Assembly: GCF_025465995.1 (NCBI RefSeq)
Contig: NZ_JANLNY010000004.1
Coordinates: 310,001-374,000, forward strand
From: Pseudomonas sp. 5P_3.1_Bac2
GTDB lineage: Bacteria > Pseudomonadota > Gammaproteobacteria > Pseudomonadales > Pseudomonadaceae
Direction of reading: 5' to 3'
Length of the DNA stretch: 64,000 nucleotides
Shown here: positions 45,352-54,504 of the stretch, piece by piece
How positions within the stretch are numbered: the first letter of the stretch is position 1
How the letters are laid out: each line of letters opens with the position of its first letter
Made by a program: the position numbers and the translations under genes
The notes under the pieces: generated by a model
The model's database searches: none
What the model was told of the DNA's origin: nothing
Seen by the model: the letters and a program-made list of their open reading frames with translations, nothing else

Positions 45352-45816
45352 TTACAGGCTTGGGCGGATCGCGGCAATCGCGATCACGCCGAGGCCCAGC
45401 AGCAGATTGAAACCGACCAGGCGGCGAATCCGTCCCAGCACGTTACCTCCGCTTGGCCAATCTTCAGCGTTCACCGCGCGGCGCAGTTCTGGCAGCAGCA
45501 ACAGCTGGATGCGTAAAAACAATGCCAGCATGGCCAAGTACAAGCCCATCATGATGTGCACATAGCGCGGCGCACCGGCGAAGGTCTTGAAGCTCAGGTG
45601 AATGATCCCCGCGCCACTGAGTGGCAGCAACAGCACGGCGGCCCAGACCCAATAGAAGAAGCGCGGAAACACCGCCAGCCATAACTTCAGGCGCGCCGGC
45701 GCTTCTAGGGCGCTGACGGCGGCCGGGCGCAGGACCATCCAGGCGAAGAACATGCCGCCCACCCAGACCACGGCGGCGAGTAGGTGCAGAGCATAAACAA
45801 GGGCGTAAGGGGTCAT
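45352..45816 (-). CDS. CopD-like membrane protein
   Basis: This 154-residue protein has four membrane helices. It opens YALVYALHLLAAVVWVGGMF (His11) and later has PRYVHIMMGLYLAML, so conserved His lie in helices 1 and 3. This fits the CopD-like superfamily (copper resistance or heme-containing four-helix proteins). It is divergent from dinG; the 111-base gap carries a LexA-like site that could control both. Confidence 0.78.
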   Translation of the reverse strand: MTPYALVYALHLLAAVVWVGGMFFAWMVLRPAAVSALEAPARLKLWLAVFPRFFYWVWAAVLLLPLSGAGIIHLSFKTFAGAPRYVHIMMGLYLAMLALFLRIQLLLLPELRRAVNAEDWPSGGNVLGRIRRLVGFNLLLGLGVIAIAAIRPSL

Positions 45817-45846
45817 GCGGGGCTCCTGTAATAGATAAGCGCTTGG

Positions 45847-45907
45847 GCGCTAAAGCAATTAGCGCGCTATGATAGCCGCCGATTCCAAACACTGAAAATT
45901 TATCCAG
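45847..45907 (+). promoter_or_regulatory. dinG promoter region with LexA-like box
   Basis: A -10-like TATGAT lies at 45868-45873. CTG-N10-CAG with an AT-rich centre (AAAATTTATC) lies at 45892-45907, matching the outer bases of the LexA/SOS box and 6 of its 10 inner positions. A second inverted repeat GCGCTAA / TTAGCGC (45847-45853 and 45859-45865) sits just upstream of the -10. The start codon of dinG is at 45928. Confidence 0.4.
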
Positions 45908-45927
45908 CCTTTTGCCGCCAGTTGCCC

Positions 45928-48075
45928 ATGCTCAGTCCCGAACTTAAGTCCCAGATTCAGGGCGCTTACACGCGCTTCCTTGAAGCCAAAACGCTCAAAC
46001 CCCGTTATGGCCAGCGCCTGATGATTGCGGAAATCGCCAAGGTGCTGGGTACTATCGGCCACGACGACGAAGGCCGTCGCGTCGGTGAGCCAGCGGTAGT
46101 GGCAGTAGAGGCCGGCACCGGTACGGGGAAAACGGTGGCATACAGTCTGGCCGCCATCCCCACCGCCAAAGCGGCGGGCAAGCGCTTGGTGATCGCCACC
46201 GCCACCGTGGCGCTGCAAGAGCAGATCGTGCACAAAGACCTGCCGGACGTGATGCGCAACAGCGGGCTGAATTTCAGCTTTGCTCTGGCCAAGGGCCGTG
46301 GCCGTTATATGTGTTTGTCCAAACTGGATATTTTGCTGCAAGAAGGCCAGGCGCAGAGCGCCACGGCGCAGCTGTTCGAGGAGGAGGGCTTTCGCATCGA
46401 GGTGGATGAAGAAAGCCAAAAGCTGTTCACCTCGATGATCGAAAAACTCGCCGGCAACAAGTGGGACGGCGACCGTGACAGCTGGCCACAAGAGCTGGAC
46501 GACAGCCGTTGGGCGCAACTGACCACCGACCATAGCCAGTGCACCAACCGTCATTGCCCGAACTTTCAGCAGTGTGCCTTCTATAAGGCCCGTGAAGGCA
46601 TGGGCAAGGTGGATGTGATCGTCACCAACCACGATATGGTGTTGGCCGACTTAGCCCTGGGCGGTGGTGCCGTGCTGCCTGACCCGCGCGACACCTTGTA
46701 TGTGTTTGACGAAGGGCATCACCTGCCGGACAAGGCCATTGGCCACTTCGCCCACTTCACCCGCTTGCGCTCCACCGCTGACTGGCTGGAGCAAACCGCG
46801 AAGAACCTGACCAAGTTGCTCGCCCAGCATCCGCTGCCGGGCGACCTTGGCCGCTTGATCGAGCAAGTACCGGAGCTGGCGCGGGAGCTGAAAACGCAGC
46901 AACAGTTTATGTTTGCCGCGTGTGAGCAAGTTGCCGAGTTTAAGCCCGGTGAAGACAACGAAGGCCGTGAGCGGCCGCGCCACCGCTTTGTCGGCGGGGT
47001 GGTGCCGGCGCATATGATTGAGTTGGGGCTGGAGCTGAAAAAAGGCTTTAGCAAGCTCAATGACCTGTTTACCGGCGTCACCGAACAACTGAAAGAAGCC
47101 ATGGATGGCGAAGCCACCTTGGGCATCGCCAGCCATCAGGCTGAAGAGTGGTATCCGCTGTTTGGCAGCTTGCTGGCCCGGGCGCGCGGTAACTGGGAGC
47201 TGTGGCTGGCCTTTACCGCTGAAGATCCCGAAGAAAGCCCGCCCATGGCGCGTTGGCTGACCCTGGCGCAAAACAACGCACTGTTTGATATCGAGGTGAA
47301 TGCCAGCCCGATTCTGGCTGCCGAAACCCTGCGCCGCAGTCTGTGGAACGTGGCCTACGGCGCATTGGTGACCTCCGCCACCTTGACCGCCTTAGGCAGC
47401 TTTGATCGCTACCGTATGCGCGCAGGCCTGCCGAAAAATGCAGTGACGGCGGTGGTGCCCAGTCCGTTCCAGCATGCCGATGCCGGGGTGCTGCGCGTAC
47501 CGAATCTGAATGCCGATCCACGGGATTCAGCGCTGCATACGGCGGCGATCGTGCGTGAACTGCCGACTCTGGTCGCCGGCTCCAAAGGCACTCTGGTGCT
47601 GTTCTCCTCACGTAAGCAGATGCAGGAGGTGTTTGACGGCTTGGAGCGGGATTGGCGCAAGCGGGTGTTTATCCAAGGCAATCTGTCCAAGCAGGAGACC
47701 TTGAATAAGCACAAGGCGCGGGTCGACAGTGGCGAGGAGAGTGTGCTGTTCGGCTTGGCCAGTTTTGCCGAAGGGGTCGACTTGCCTGGCGCCTATTGTG
47801 AGCATGTGGTGATCGCCAAAATTCCTTTTGCCGTGCCCGATGACCCGGTGGAAGCGGCGCTGGCGGAGTGGATTGAAGCCCGTGGTGGCAATCCCTTTAT
47901 GGAAATCGCTGTGCCGGACGCCTCACTGCGTCTAGTTCAGGCTTGCGGACGCCTTTTGCGTACCGAAGCTGACCGCGGCACCATCACTTTGCTGGATAGA
48001 CGGGTAGTGACGCAGCGCTATGGCAAGGCCATTCTGAACGCGCTACCGCCGTTTCGCCGGGAAATTAGCCCTTAA
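45928..48075 (+). CDS. dinG: ATP-dependent DNA helicase DinG
   Basis: This 715-residue XPD-like superfamily 2 helicase unwinds DNA and R-loops. Walker A is AGTGTGKT (~61-68) and the Walker B box is DEGH (~261-264). The four Fe-S cysteines fall at 129, 205, 210 and 216, with the same spacing as in E. coli DinG. The C-terminal helicase domain has QACGRLLRTEADRGTITLLD. ATG 45928 (MLSPELKSQ) was chosen over TTG 45922. E. coli dinG is DNA-damage inducible, and a LexA-like box precedes this one. Confidence 0.95.
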   Translation: MLSPELKSQIQGAYTRFLEAKTLKPRYGQRLMIAEIAKVLGTIGHDDEGRRVGEPAVVAVEAGTGTGKTVAYSLAAIPTAKAAGKRLVIATATVALQEQIVHKDLPDVMRNSGLNFSFALAKGRGRYMCLSKLDILLQEGQAQSATAQLFEEEGFRIEVDEESQKLFTSMIEKLAGNKWDGDRDSWPQELDDSRWAQLTTDHSQCTNRHCPNFQQCAFYKAREGMGKVDVIVTNHDMVLADLALGGGAVLPDPRDTLYVFDEGHHLPDKAIGHFAHFTRLRSTADWLEQTAKNLTKLLAQHPLPGDLGRLIEQVPELARELKTQQQFMFAACEQVAEFKPGEDNEGRERPRHRFVGGVVPAHMIELGLELKKGFSKLNDLFTGVTEQLKEAMDGEATLGIASHQAEEWYPLFGSLLARARGNWELWLAFTAEDPEESPPMARWLTLAQNNALFDIEVNASPILAAETLRRSLWNVAYGALVTSATLTALGSFDRYRMRAGLPKNAVTAVVPSPFQHADAGVLRVPNLNADPRDSALHTAAIVRELPTLVAGSKGTLVLFSSRKQMQEVFDGLERDWRKRVFIQGNLSKQETLNKHKARVDSGEESVLFGLASFAEGVDLPGAYCEHVVIAKIPFAVPDDPVEAALAEWIEARGGNPFMEIAVPDASLRLVQACGRLLRTEADRGTITLLDRRVVTQRYGKAILNALPPFRREISP

Positions 48076-48181
48076 CCTGAACCTGGGGGCTGGCGAAGGT
48101 CCAAGAGTCACGCGCACAATGCCGTGATAAATACCTGCGCGGGCCGCGCAGTGTTGCAAGGCCGTCTAGGGGAGAGGTTGA

Positions 48182-50377
48182 GTGAAGGGTAAGGGTAGGC
48201 TGCAAGCTGGAGTTATCGCGCTGCTGTTGTTAGGTCAGAGCGCCACTGTTACCGCTGAAGAAAAGCAGGAATTATTCAATTTTGTGCGGCCGCTGGATGC
48301 CGTACAGGTCAGCACTGAAGATGCCGACTTGCCCAATCGCATCGGCGAGCCCACTCCCCAAGGTGAAGTGCTGCGGCGCATTACCTTCCATGTGGCGGCG
48401 CAGCCCACTTTGCGCTTGAGTCCACAGACCGGCAGCTGGGACTGGTCGCAGCAACAAGCCGTCAGCCTGCGCGTGCAAAACGCCATGGACTGGGCCCTGA
48501 CCCTCGATGTGCAAATTGACAGCCGCGATGGCAAACGCCTGACCAGTCGCATTGCCCTCCCGGCCGGGCCGGCGCAAACCCTGTTGATCCCGCTACATGC
48601 CAGCAGTGCAGGTGATCAAGGCATGCGCGCCGCCGTGCCAATGCCCTTCAGCCATGCCGGCAACCGCGTGCTGCTGGCTGACAGCGTGCAAGGTACTATC
48701 GATTTGAGCCAAGTCAGCGCGGTGAGCCTGTCGCTGTCACAACCTAAGGCCCCGCAGAGCATTTTGCTCAGCCAGTTTGCCGTCACAGCAGCGCTGCCGA
48801 CAGCCGCGGCCTATGAGCAGATTGTCGATGCCTACGGGCAATTTAGCCGCGCCAACTGGCCAGAGAAAATCACTCAAGAGTCACAACTCCAGCAGGCGGC
48901 CGAGCAGGAGCCGGCGCAGCTGCAAAGCTTGCTCAAACAGCGGCCGAAGCAGGATCAGTACGGCGGTTGGCTGGGTAGCCCAGGGCTCAAGAAAACCGGT
49001 TTTTTCCATACGCAAAAGCGTGACGGCCGCTGGTTCTTAGTTAGCCCGGAGGGCAATCCGTTTTACTCCCTGGGCGTCAATGCGGTGACCTTGGAGCAAA
49101 GCGCCACCTACGTTGAAGGCCGCGAAGCGATGTTCAGCGCGTTGCCCAAAGAGGGTGATGCCCTGGCCGCGTTTTACGGCAACAGCGATAGCCGTAGTGG
49201 CATTGGCGCGAACCAAGGTCGGGCGTTTGCCAATGGCCGCTGGTTTGATTTCTACAAGGCCAACCTGCAGCGCAGCTACGGCAAGGTTGATGCCGCACAG
49301 TGGCGCAGCCTTGCCACGCAGCGTCTGCAAGCGTGGGGCTTTAACACCTTAGGTAACTGGAGCGACTCCGGCTTTGCCCAGCAGGCGCAGATGCCGTTCA
49401 CCATCCCACTGTCGATCCGTGGTGATTACGCCACCATCAGCACCGGCACCGACTGGTGGGGCGCCATGCCCGACCCGTTCGATCCGCGTTTTGCCATGGC
49501 CACGGAACGTGCGGTAGCCATTGCTGCCCGCGATCACCGGGATAATCCGTGGTTGCTCGGCTATTTCGCCGACAACGAACTGGCCTGGGCGGGCCCAGGT
49601 GAGGGCGCCGAGGGTCGTTACGCCTTGGCCTACGCCACCTTGCGCCTGACCACCGATGTGCCGGCCAAACGCGCCTTCCTCAAGCAACTGCGCGACAAGT
49701 ACCGCAATCACAACGGCCTGTCCAAGGCTTGGGGCATTGATCTGCAAGCTTGGGAGTTGATGGAAGACCCAGGCTTCCAAGCGCCGCTGCCGAACGAGGC
49801 ATATCCGGCCATCGAGCAGGATATGCAGGCGTTCCTCAAGCTGTATGCCGATACGTACTACAAAACCATCGCCGATTCGCTCAACTGGCATGCACCTAAC
49901 CATCTGCTGTTGGGTGGCCGCTTCGCCAGCAGCATCCCCGAGGCGGTGCAAGCCTGTGCGCAATATTGCGATGTGCTGAGCTTTAACTTCTATACCCGCG
50001 AACCGCAGCAGGGCTATGACTTCGCCGCTTTACGGGCGTTGGATAAACCGCTGCTGGTCACCGAGTTCCACTTTGGTTCGCGCGATCGCGGGCCGTTCTG
50101 GGGCGGTGTGGCTGAGGTTTATAAAGAAGAAGAGCGTGGCCCGGCCTATGCCCACTTCCTGAGCAAGGCATTGGCGGAGCCGCAGATTGTCGGCGCCCAC
50201 TGGTTCCAGTATCTCGATCAGCCCGTAACCGGGCGCCTGCTCGATGGTGAGAACGGCCATCTGGGCCTGGTCGCTATCACGGATCGGCCCTGGAGCGGCT
50301 TTGTCAAAGAGGTGCGTAAGGCCAACTTAAATGTGCCGTTGGTGCTGCTTAAAGCTAAGCCGGCAGCCAAGCCTTAA
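48182..50377 (+). CDS. Exported agarase-like glycoside hydrolase (GH50-type)
   Basis: This 731-residue protein has a signal peptide (~1-26, ending TVTA). A beta-rich N-terminal domain (~40-215) is followed by a (beta/alpha)8 barrel (~250-720). YFADNELAWAG contains Glu466 and LLVTEFHFGSRDRG contains Glu628; these fit the acid/base and nucleophile of beta-agarase family GH50. Substrate motifs GFNTLGNWSD and GKKTGFFHTQKR-type segments are also familiar. The GTG start at 48182 has GGGGAG 7 bases upstream. The true substrate may be another galactan or a self-made polysaccharide; no other agar genes are nearby. Confidence 0.72.
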   Translation: MKGKGRLQAGVIALLLLGQSATVTAEEKQELFNFVRPLDAVQVSTEDADLPNRIGEPTPQGEVLRRITFHVAAQPTLRLSPQTGSWDWSQQQAVSLRVQNAMDWALTLDVQIDSRDGKRLTSRIALPAGPAQTLLIPLHASSAGDQGMRAAVPMPFSHAGNRVLLADSVQGTIDLSQVSAVSLSLSQPKAPQSILLSQFAVTAALPTAAAYEQIVDAYGQFSRANWPEKITQESQLQQAAEQEPAQLQSLLKQRPKQDQYGGWLGSPGLKKTGFFHTQKRDGRWFLVSPEGNPFYSLGVNAVTLEQSATYVEGREAMFSALPKEGDALAAFYGNSDSRSGIGANQGRAFANGRWFDFYKANLQRSYGKVDAAQWRSLATQRLQAWGFNTLGNWSDSGFAQQAQMPFTIPLSIRGDYATISTGTDWWGAMPDPFDPRFAMATERAVAIAARDHRDNPWLLGYFADNELAWAGPGEGAEGRYALAYATLRLTTDVPAKRAFLKQLRDKYRNHNGLSKAWGIDLQAWELMEDPGFQAPLPNEAYPAIEQDMQAFLKLYADTYYKTIADSLNWHAPNHLLLGGRFASSIPEAVQACAQYCDVLSFNFYTREPQQGYDFAALRALDKPLLVTEFHFGSRDRGPFWGGVAEVYKEEERGPAYAHFLSKALAEPQIVGAHWFQYLDQPVTGRLLDGENGHLGLVAITDRPWSGFVKEVRKANLNVPLVLLKAKPAAKP

Positions 50378-50437
50378 GGCCGGTTGATTTCGTTGCCCAG
50401 TTGCACGGCGTGCGCTGGGCCTTGGAGGATGTACTGC

Positions 50438-51583
50438 GTGCTGATTCAGGGTTATTTCGATTTAAAGTTTGAAGCGCTCAAAGACAGCTTCGCCAGTTTG
50501 TTTGAATCCTCGCAAGAGCGCGGCATGGCCCTGTGCGTAAAAGTCGGCGGGGAAACCGTGGTCGATATCTGGGCTGGGGTCGCCGATAAAGATGGCGAGC
50601 AGGCCTGGCATAGCGACACCATTCTTAACCTGTTCTCCTGCACCAAGACCTTCACTGCGGTGACGGCTTTGCAATTGGTTGGCGAGGGCAAGCTGGAACT
50701 GGACGCACCGGTGGCGCGCTATTGGCCGGAGTTCGCGGCGGCCGGTAAAGATAAAATCACCCTGCGCCATCTGCTCAGCCATCAAGCCGGCCTGCCGGCA
50801 ATCCGCCAGCTGCTGCCAGCCGAAGCCCTGTATGACTGGGGCCAGATGACTCAGGCGCTGGCCGCCGAGCAGCCTTGGTGGGCACTGGGTGAGGGGCATG
50901 GCTATGCACCTCTCACTTACGGCTGGTTAGTCGGGGAATTGTTGCGCCGCGTTGAAGGGCGTGGGCCTGGCGAGTCGATTGTGGCGCGCACGGCCAAACC
51001 CTTGCAGTTGGACTTTCATGTCGGCTTGGCGGACAGCGAGTTTGACCGCGTGGCCCATATCAGTCGCGGTAAGGGTAATGTCGGCGATGCGGCGGCGCAG
51101 CGTCTGCTCAAGGTCATGATGAGCGATGCGCAGGCCTTGAGTACCCGTGCTTTTACCAATCCGCCGTCGGTGATGACCAGCACCAATAAGCCCGAGTGGC
51201 GGCGTATGCAGCAGCCAGCGGCGAATGGTCATGGCAATGCGCGCAGCCTTGCGGGGTTCTATGCCGGGTTGTTGGATGGCAGCTTGTTGGAAAGCGAGCT
51301 GCTTAACGAACTGACCCGCGAACATGCTCAAGGCGAAGATAAAACCTTGCTCACCAGCACCCGTTTTGGGCTGGGCTGCATGCTGGATCAGCCGGGGGTG
51401 GCCAATGCTACCTATGGCATGGGGCCACGGGCCTTTGGCCATCCAGGGGCGGGTGGCTCGATTGGATTTGCTGACCCAGAGCGCGATGTGGCCTTTGGTT
51501 TTGTTACCAATAGCCTGGGACCGTTCGTCTTGATGGACCCCCGGGCGCAGAAACTTGCAAGACAACTAGCTGCTTGTTTATAG
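50438..51583 (+). CDS. Family VIII serine esterase / beta-lactamase-fold hydrolase
   Basis: This 381-residue protein has the serine beta-lactamase fold. The SxxK motif is SCTK (Ser67, Lys70), the Tyr motif is YGWLVGE (Tyr161), and FGHPGAGGSIGFADPE (~331-346) corresponds to the HxG segment. It belongs with EstB-like carboxylesterases; beta-lactamase activity is not implied. GTG 50438 has GGAGG 9 bases upstream; the ATG at 50429 directly abuts that site and is unlikely. It follows the agarase-like gene by 60 bases. Confidence 0.87.
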   Translation: MLIQGYFDLKFEALKDSFASLFESSQERGMALCVKVGGETVVDIWAGVADKDGEQAWHSDTILNLFSCTKTFTAVTALQLVGEGKLELDAPVARYWPEFAAAGKDKITLRHLLSHQAGLPAIRQLLPAEALYDWGQMTQALAAEQPWWALGEGHGYAPLTYGWLVGELLRRVEGRGPGESIVARTAKPLQLDFHVGLADSEFDRVAHISRGKGNVGDAAAQRLLKVMMSDAQALSTRAFTNPPSVMTSTNKPEWRRMQQPAANGHGNARSLAGFYAGLLDGSLLESELLNELTREHAQGEDKTLLTSTRFGLGCMLDQPGVANATYGMGPRAFGHPGAGGSIGFADPERDVAFGFVTNSLGPFVLMDPRAQKLARQLAACL

Positions 51584-51692
51584 CCAGCTCGGCTAAACTG
51601 CTGCGCAATTTGCTGTTCATTATTCAGTTTTAAGGCCGCCGTGGCGGTTAATGACGTTATTTTTGTTTCTTTCTTGATTAGATGGATGTCCG

Positions 51693-52559
51693 ATGCTCAC
51701 CAATAAGTCTGTTGCTTTAGCTTTGTGTTTACTCGTCGGTGGCTGTAGCTCCATCGATATCCCGGGCTTTGGTAGCAACAACAGCAAGTTGGCCAAGGCC
51801 CAAGCCGCCGCGGCGAAAATGCCCGAGCCGGCAGTCACCCAAGCTTGGTTAGATGACTACGAGCCCAAAGTGCGTGAGGCCATCAAAGGCACCAACTTTG
51901 AATTGGAGCGTCGGGAAAACCTGCTGGTGGTGACGGCGCCTGTACAAGGCTCGTTTAACCCTGACCGCCCGAACATGATGTTGCCAGTGACCCTGGGCCC
52001 GCTGACTCGCATGGCTAAGTTGCTGGAGCAAGAAAAGTCGATTGGTGTGCTGGTGCTGGGCCATGCCGATAGCAGTGGTGATCCTGCCGCCAACCGCGAG
52101 CTGAGTCAGCAGCGGGCCCGCGCGTTCACCTCGATCTTCCGCATGAGTGGCCTGAAGCAGGATCGCTTGACGGTTAAAGGCATGGGCTCCAACAGTCCGC
52201 GAGCGGCTAACGACAGCGCGGAAGGCCGTGCTCTGAACCGTCGCGTGGAGATCTTGCTGACCTCGAAAGTCACTCTCAACGCGCTGATCGCCAAGTACAG
52301 CCTGCCAGATCTGCAGCCGGCTACTGCCCTGGCCTCGGCTGACAAGCCGGCGGCAGCGGCACCCGCTAAAGCTAAAGCCGCGAGCAAACCGGCGGCTAAG
52401 TCCACTAAGCCTGCAGCTAAGAGCGTAGCCAAAGCTAAACCAGCGGCGAAACCAGCAGCTAAGACGCCGGCCAAAGCTGTAGCCAAAACCACTAAGCCTG
52501 CTGCCAAAGACAGCAAGGCCGTGGCTAAGGCCGATAAGCCTGCCGACGCTAAGCAGTAA
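51693..52559 (+). CDS. OmpA-family lipoprotein with histone H1-like tail
   Basis: This 288-residue protein has lipobox VGGC (Cys18). An OmpA-like domain (~60-195) has VLVLGHADSSGDPAANRELS and NRRVEILL. The last ~80 residues are almost only Ala, Lys and Pro in PAAK/AKPAAK-type repeats, like the tail of bacterial histone H1 proteins. In an exported lipoprotein this basic tail may bind LPS or peptidoglycan. It is a single gene with ATG 51693 after a weak GGATG site, followed by pdxH. Confidence 0.85.
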   Translation: MLTNKSVALALCLLVGGCSSIDIPGFGSNNSKLAKAQAAAAKMPEPAVTQAWLDDYEPKVREAIKGTNFELERRENLLVVTAPVQGSFNPDRPNMMLPVTLGPLTRMAKLLEQEKSIGVLVLGHADSSGDPAANRELSQQRARAFTSIFRMSGLKQDRLTVKGMGSNSPRAANDSAEGRALNRRVEILLTSKVTLNALIAKYSLPDLQPATALASADKPAAAAPAKAKAASKPAAKSTKPAAKSVAKAKPAAKPAAKTPAKAVAKTTKPAAKDSKAVAKADKPADAKQ

Positions 52560-52671
52560 TTCCCCTTTCCTTCAGCAGCCGGCAGTGCCTGAAAGCGCCT
52601 GCCAGGCTGCGCTAAGTCAAGCCAAATCCGCTCCTCAGGTTTAAGCTAGGCACATTCTGGAGGAAGTGCTG

Positions 52672-53319
52672 ATGACTCAAACCTTGGCCGATATGCGCCG
52701 TGATTACACCCGGGATGGCTTAAGCGAAGCCCAAGCGCCGCTCGAACCATTTGCCTTGTTTGCCCAGTGGTTTGCCGACGCGGTGAAAACTGAGCAGCTG
52801 CCTGTTGAACCCAATGCCATGACCCTGGCCACCGTGGATAGCGAGGGCCGCCCCCATTGCCGCGTGTTGCTGCTCAAGGGCGTGGATGAACAGGGCTTTA
52901 CCTTCTTTAGCAACTATCAAAGCGCCAAGGGTGAGCAGATGGCGGCCAAGCCGTTTGCGGCGATGACCTTCTTCTGGCCGACCCTGGAGCGCCAGGTGCG
53001 CATCGAGGGCCGGGTCGAGCGGGTCACGCCTGAGGAGTCCAACGCCTATTTCCAAGTGCGTCCGCTGGGCAGCCGCATCGGCGCCTGGGCCTCGCCGCAA
53101 AGCCGGGTGATTGCCGATCGCACTGAGCTGGAAGGGCTGCTGGCCGAGACTGAGCAGCGTTTTCTCGACAGCGCACCGCAGTGCCCACCGCATTGGGGCG
53201 GCTATCGCTTAGTGCCTGAGCGCATTGAGTTTTGGCAGGGGCGCGCGAGTCGCCTGCATGACCGGTTGAACTACCGCCTGCGCGGCAAGGTGTGGAGTCG
53301 CGAGCGTCTGGCGCCTTAG
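52672..53319 (+). CDS. pdxH: Pyridoxine/pyridoxamine 5'-phosphate oxidase
   Basis: This 215-residue FMN enzyme makes pyridoxal 5'-phosphate. Conserved features include [20 protein letters not shown] (~50-70), [26 protein letters not shown] (~99-115), [11 protein letters not shown] and the C-terminal [13 protein letters not shown] signature. The start at 52672 has GGAGGA 7 bases upstream; a GTG two codons earlier is less well placed. It overlaps the convergent small gene by 4 bases. Confidence 0.96.
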   Translation: MTQTLADMRRDYTRDGLSEAQAPLEPFALFAQWFADAVKTEQLPVEPNAMTLATVDSEGRPHCRVLLLKGVDEQGFTFFSNYQSAKGEQMAAKPFAAMTFFWPTLERQVRIEGRVERVTPEESNAYFQVRPLGSRIGAWASPQSRVIADRTELEGLLAETEQRFLDSAPQCPPHWGGYRLVPERIEFWQGRASRLHDRLNYRLRGKVWSRERLAP

Positions 53320-53561
53320 GCCTGTTCGTCGCCGGGGTATTCGGCAGCGGCGCGCTCCAGCCAGGCTGGCAGATCACGTCGCTTCACCCCGGCTGCTTGC
53401 GCCTCACTTAGGCGCTTAAGCATGTAGTTACGTTTGTCCGGGGAATTACCCGCTAGGGCCAGGGTCAAATCGCGGTCCATCCAGCGCTTGATCCGCACAT
53501 AAATCCACCAGTGGAAATACAGCCCGGCCAGCGTGGTGATGACGACAATAAAGTAATCCAT
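53316..53561 (-). CDS. Small membrane-anchored protein, unknown function
   Basis: This 81-residue protein has an N-terminal membrane helix ([20 protein letters not shown]) followed by [20 protein letters not shown] and a basic soluble tail with [27 protein letters not shown] lies just ahead of the ATG at 53561. A longer frame from 53690 adds Cys-rich translated noise. It lies between pdxH and the SlyB-like gene, as in other pseudomonads as I recall. I do not know its function. Confidence 0.72.
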   Translation of the reverse strand: MDYFIVVITTLAGLYFHWWIYVRIKRWMDRDLTLALAGNSPDKRNYMLKRLSEAQAAGVKRRDLPAWLERAAAEYPGDEQA

Positions 53562-53739
53562 AGCTCCCCCCAAAAAGGCCCGTAGTCTACGTGGGCCAGT
53601 GTGCGTTACCCAAGTGGCGCAGTGTCGCGCAAAGCCTCGGCAGGCGTGGCGGGGAGGCTCACAGGCGCAGTCGGTAGGGCAGACATGCACGACGGCGTAG
53701 GTGATCTAAACTCAAAACTGCCCAACTGGAGAATTAACC

Positions 53740-54201
53740 ATGCGTAAACCCATTTTGTTAGCCGCTTTTTTGTCCGGGCTGACCCTGCTCAGTGGCTGCG
53801 CCTCCGACCTGACCGGTGACAGCTATTCGCGCGAGGAAGCGCGCAAAGTGCAAACCGTGCGCATGGGCACCATCGAAACCCTGCGCCCGGTGAAGATTGA
53901 AGGCACCAAAACCCCAATCGGCTCCGGGGCTGGCGCCATTCTTGGTGGCGTGGCTGGCAGCGGCGTTGGATCTGGACGTGGCAGCGCGGTGGTGGCGGTG
54001 ATTGGCGCCATAGCGGGTGGTCTGCTCGGGGCGGCGACCGAGGAAGGTCTGACCCGTACCCAAGGGGTGGAAATCACCGTGCGTGAAGACGACGGCAGTA
54101 CCCGTGCCTACGTGCAAAAGGTAGAGGAGAACGAAGTGTTCCGGGTCGGTGAGCGCGTGCGCATCACCACTGTGGACGGCACCAGTCGCGTCAATCACTA
54201 A
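53740..54201 (+). CDS. SlyB/Pcp-like glycine-zipper lipoprotein
   Basis: This 153-residue outer-membrane lipoprotein has lipobox LSGC (Cys20). A glycine-zipper 2TM domain is present (GAGAILGGVAGSGVGSGRGS, then AVVAVIGAIAGGLLGAATEE; ~65-105). A C-terminal beta domain follows with EITVREDDGSTRAYVQKVEE. SlyB proteins stabilise the outer membrane. GGAG lies 9 bases upstream of the ATG, and a terminator follows at once. Confidence 0.9.
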   Translation: MRKPILLAAFLSGLTLLSGCASDLTGDSYSREEARKVQTVRMGTIETLRPVKIEGTKTPIGSGAGAILGGVAGSGVGSGRGSAVVAVIGAIAGGLLGAATEEGLTRTQGVEITVREDDGSTRAYVQKVEENEVFRVGERVRITTVDGTSRVNH

Positions 54202-54504
54202 GGGTTAACGCAACCGGATCGGTGTTGAGCTGATCCGGTTTTTTATTGTCTTTTTTACCAGTAAAACAGGATTTATACCGCCGCTTATAGCATTTTGTCA
54301 GTCAAAGGTTGGTGTGTTTGTGGTTTTTGGTAATAAATAATGCAGTGACTGATTTCGATAGTTATGGATAATTGCTAGCTGTTCAAAACCTATGGTTTTG
54401 CTATGAGGCCTTCGCTACAGCGCCTGCTTAAGGTGTTTAGCCAGCCCAAGATTGAGGAGTAGGGTGCTGCGTTGTGCCGCGCAGGGCCCATTAAGGAGAG
54501 GTTT
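54202..54504. other. Upstream region of the antiporter operon
   Basis: This 303-base gap holds the SlyB terminator and then an AT-rich stretch. A 7-bp inverted repeat CAAAACC / GGTTTTG (54384-54400) might be an operator. I could not identify a clear promoter. Confidence 0.45.
54212..54246 (+). terminator. Terminator of the SlyB-like gene
   Basis: A 9-bp stem AACCGGATC / GATCCGGTT has an 11-base loop and is followed by TTTTATT. Confidence 0.88.
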
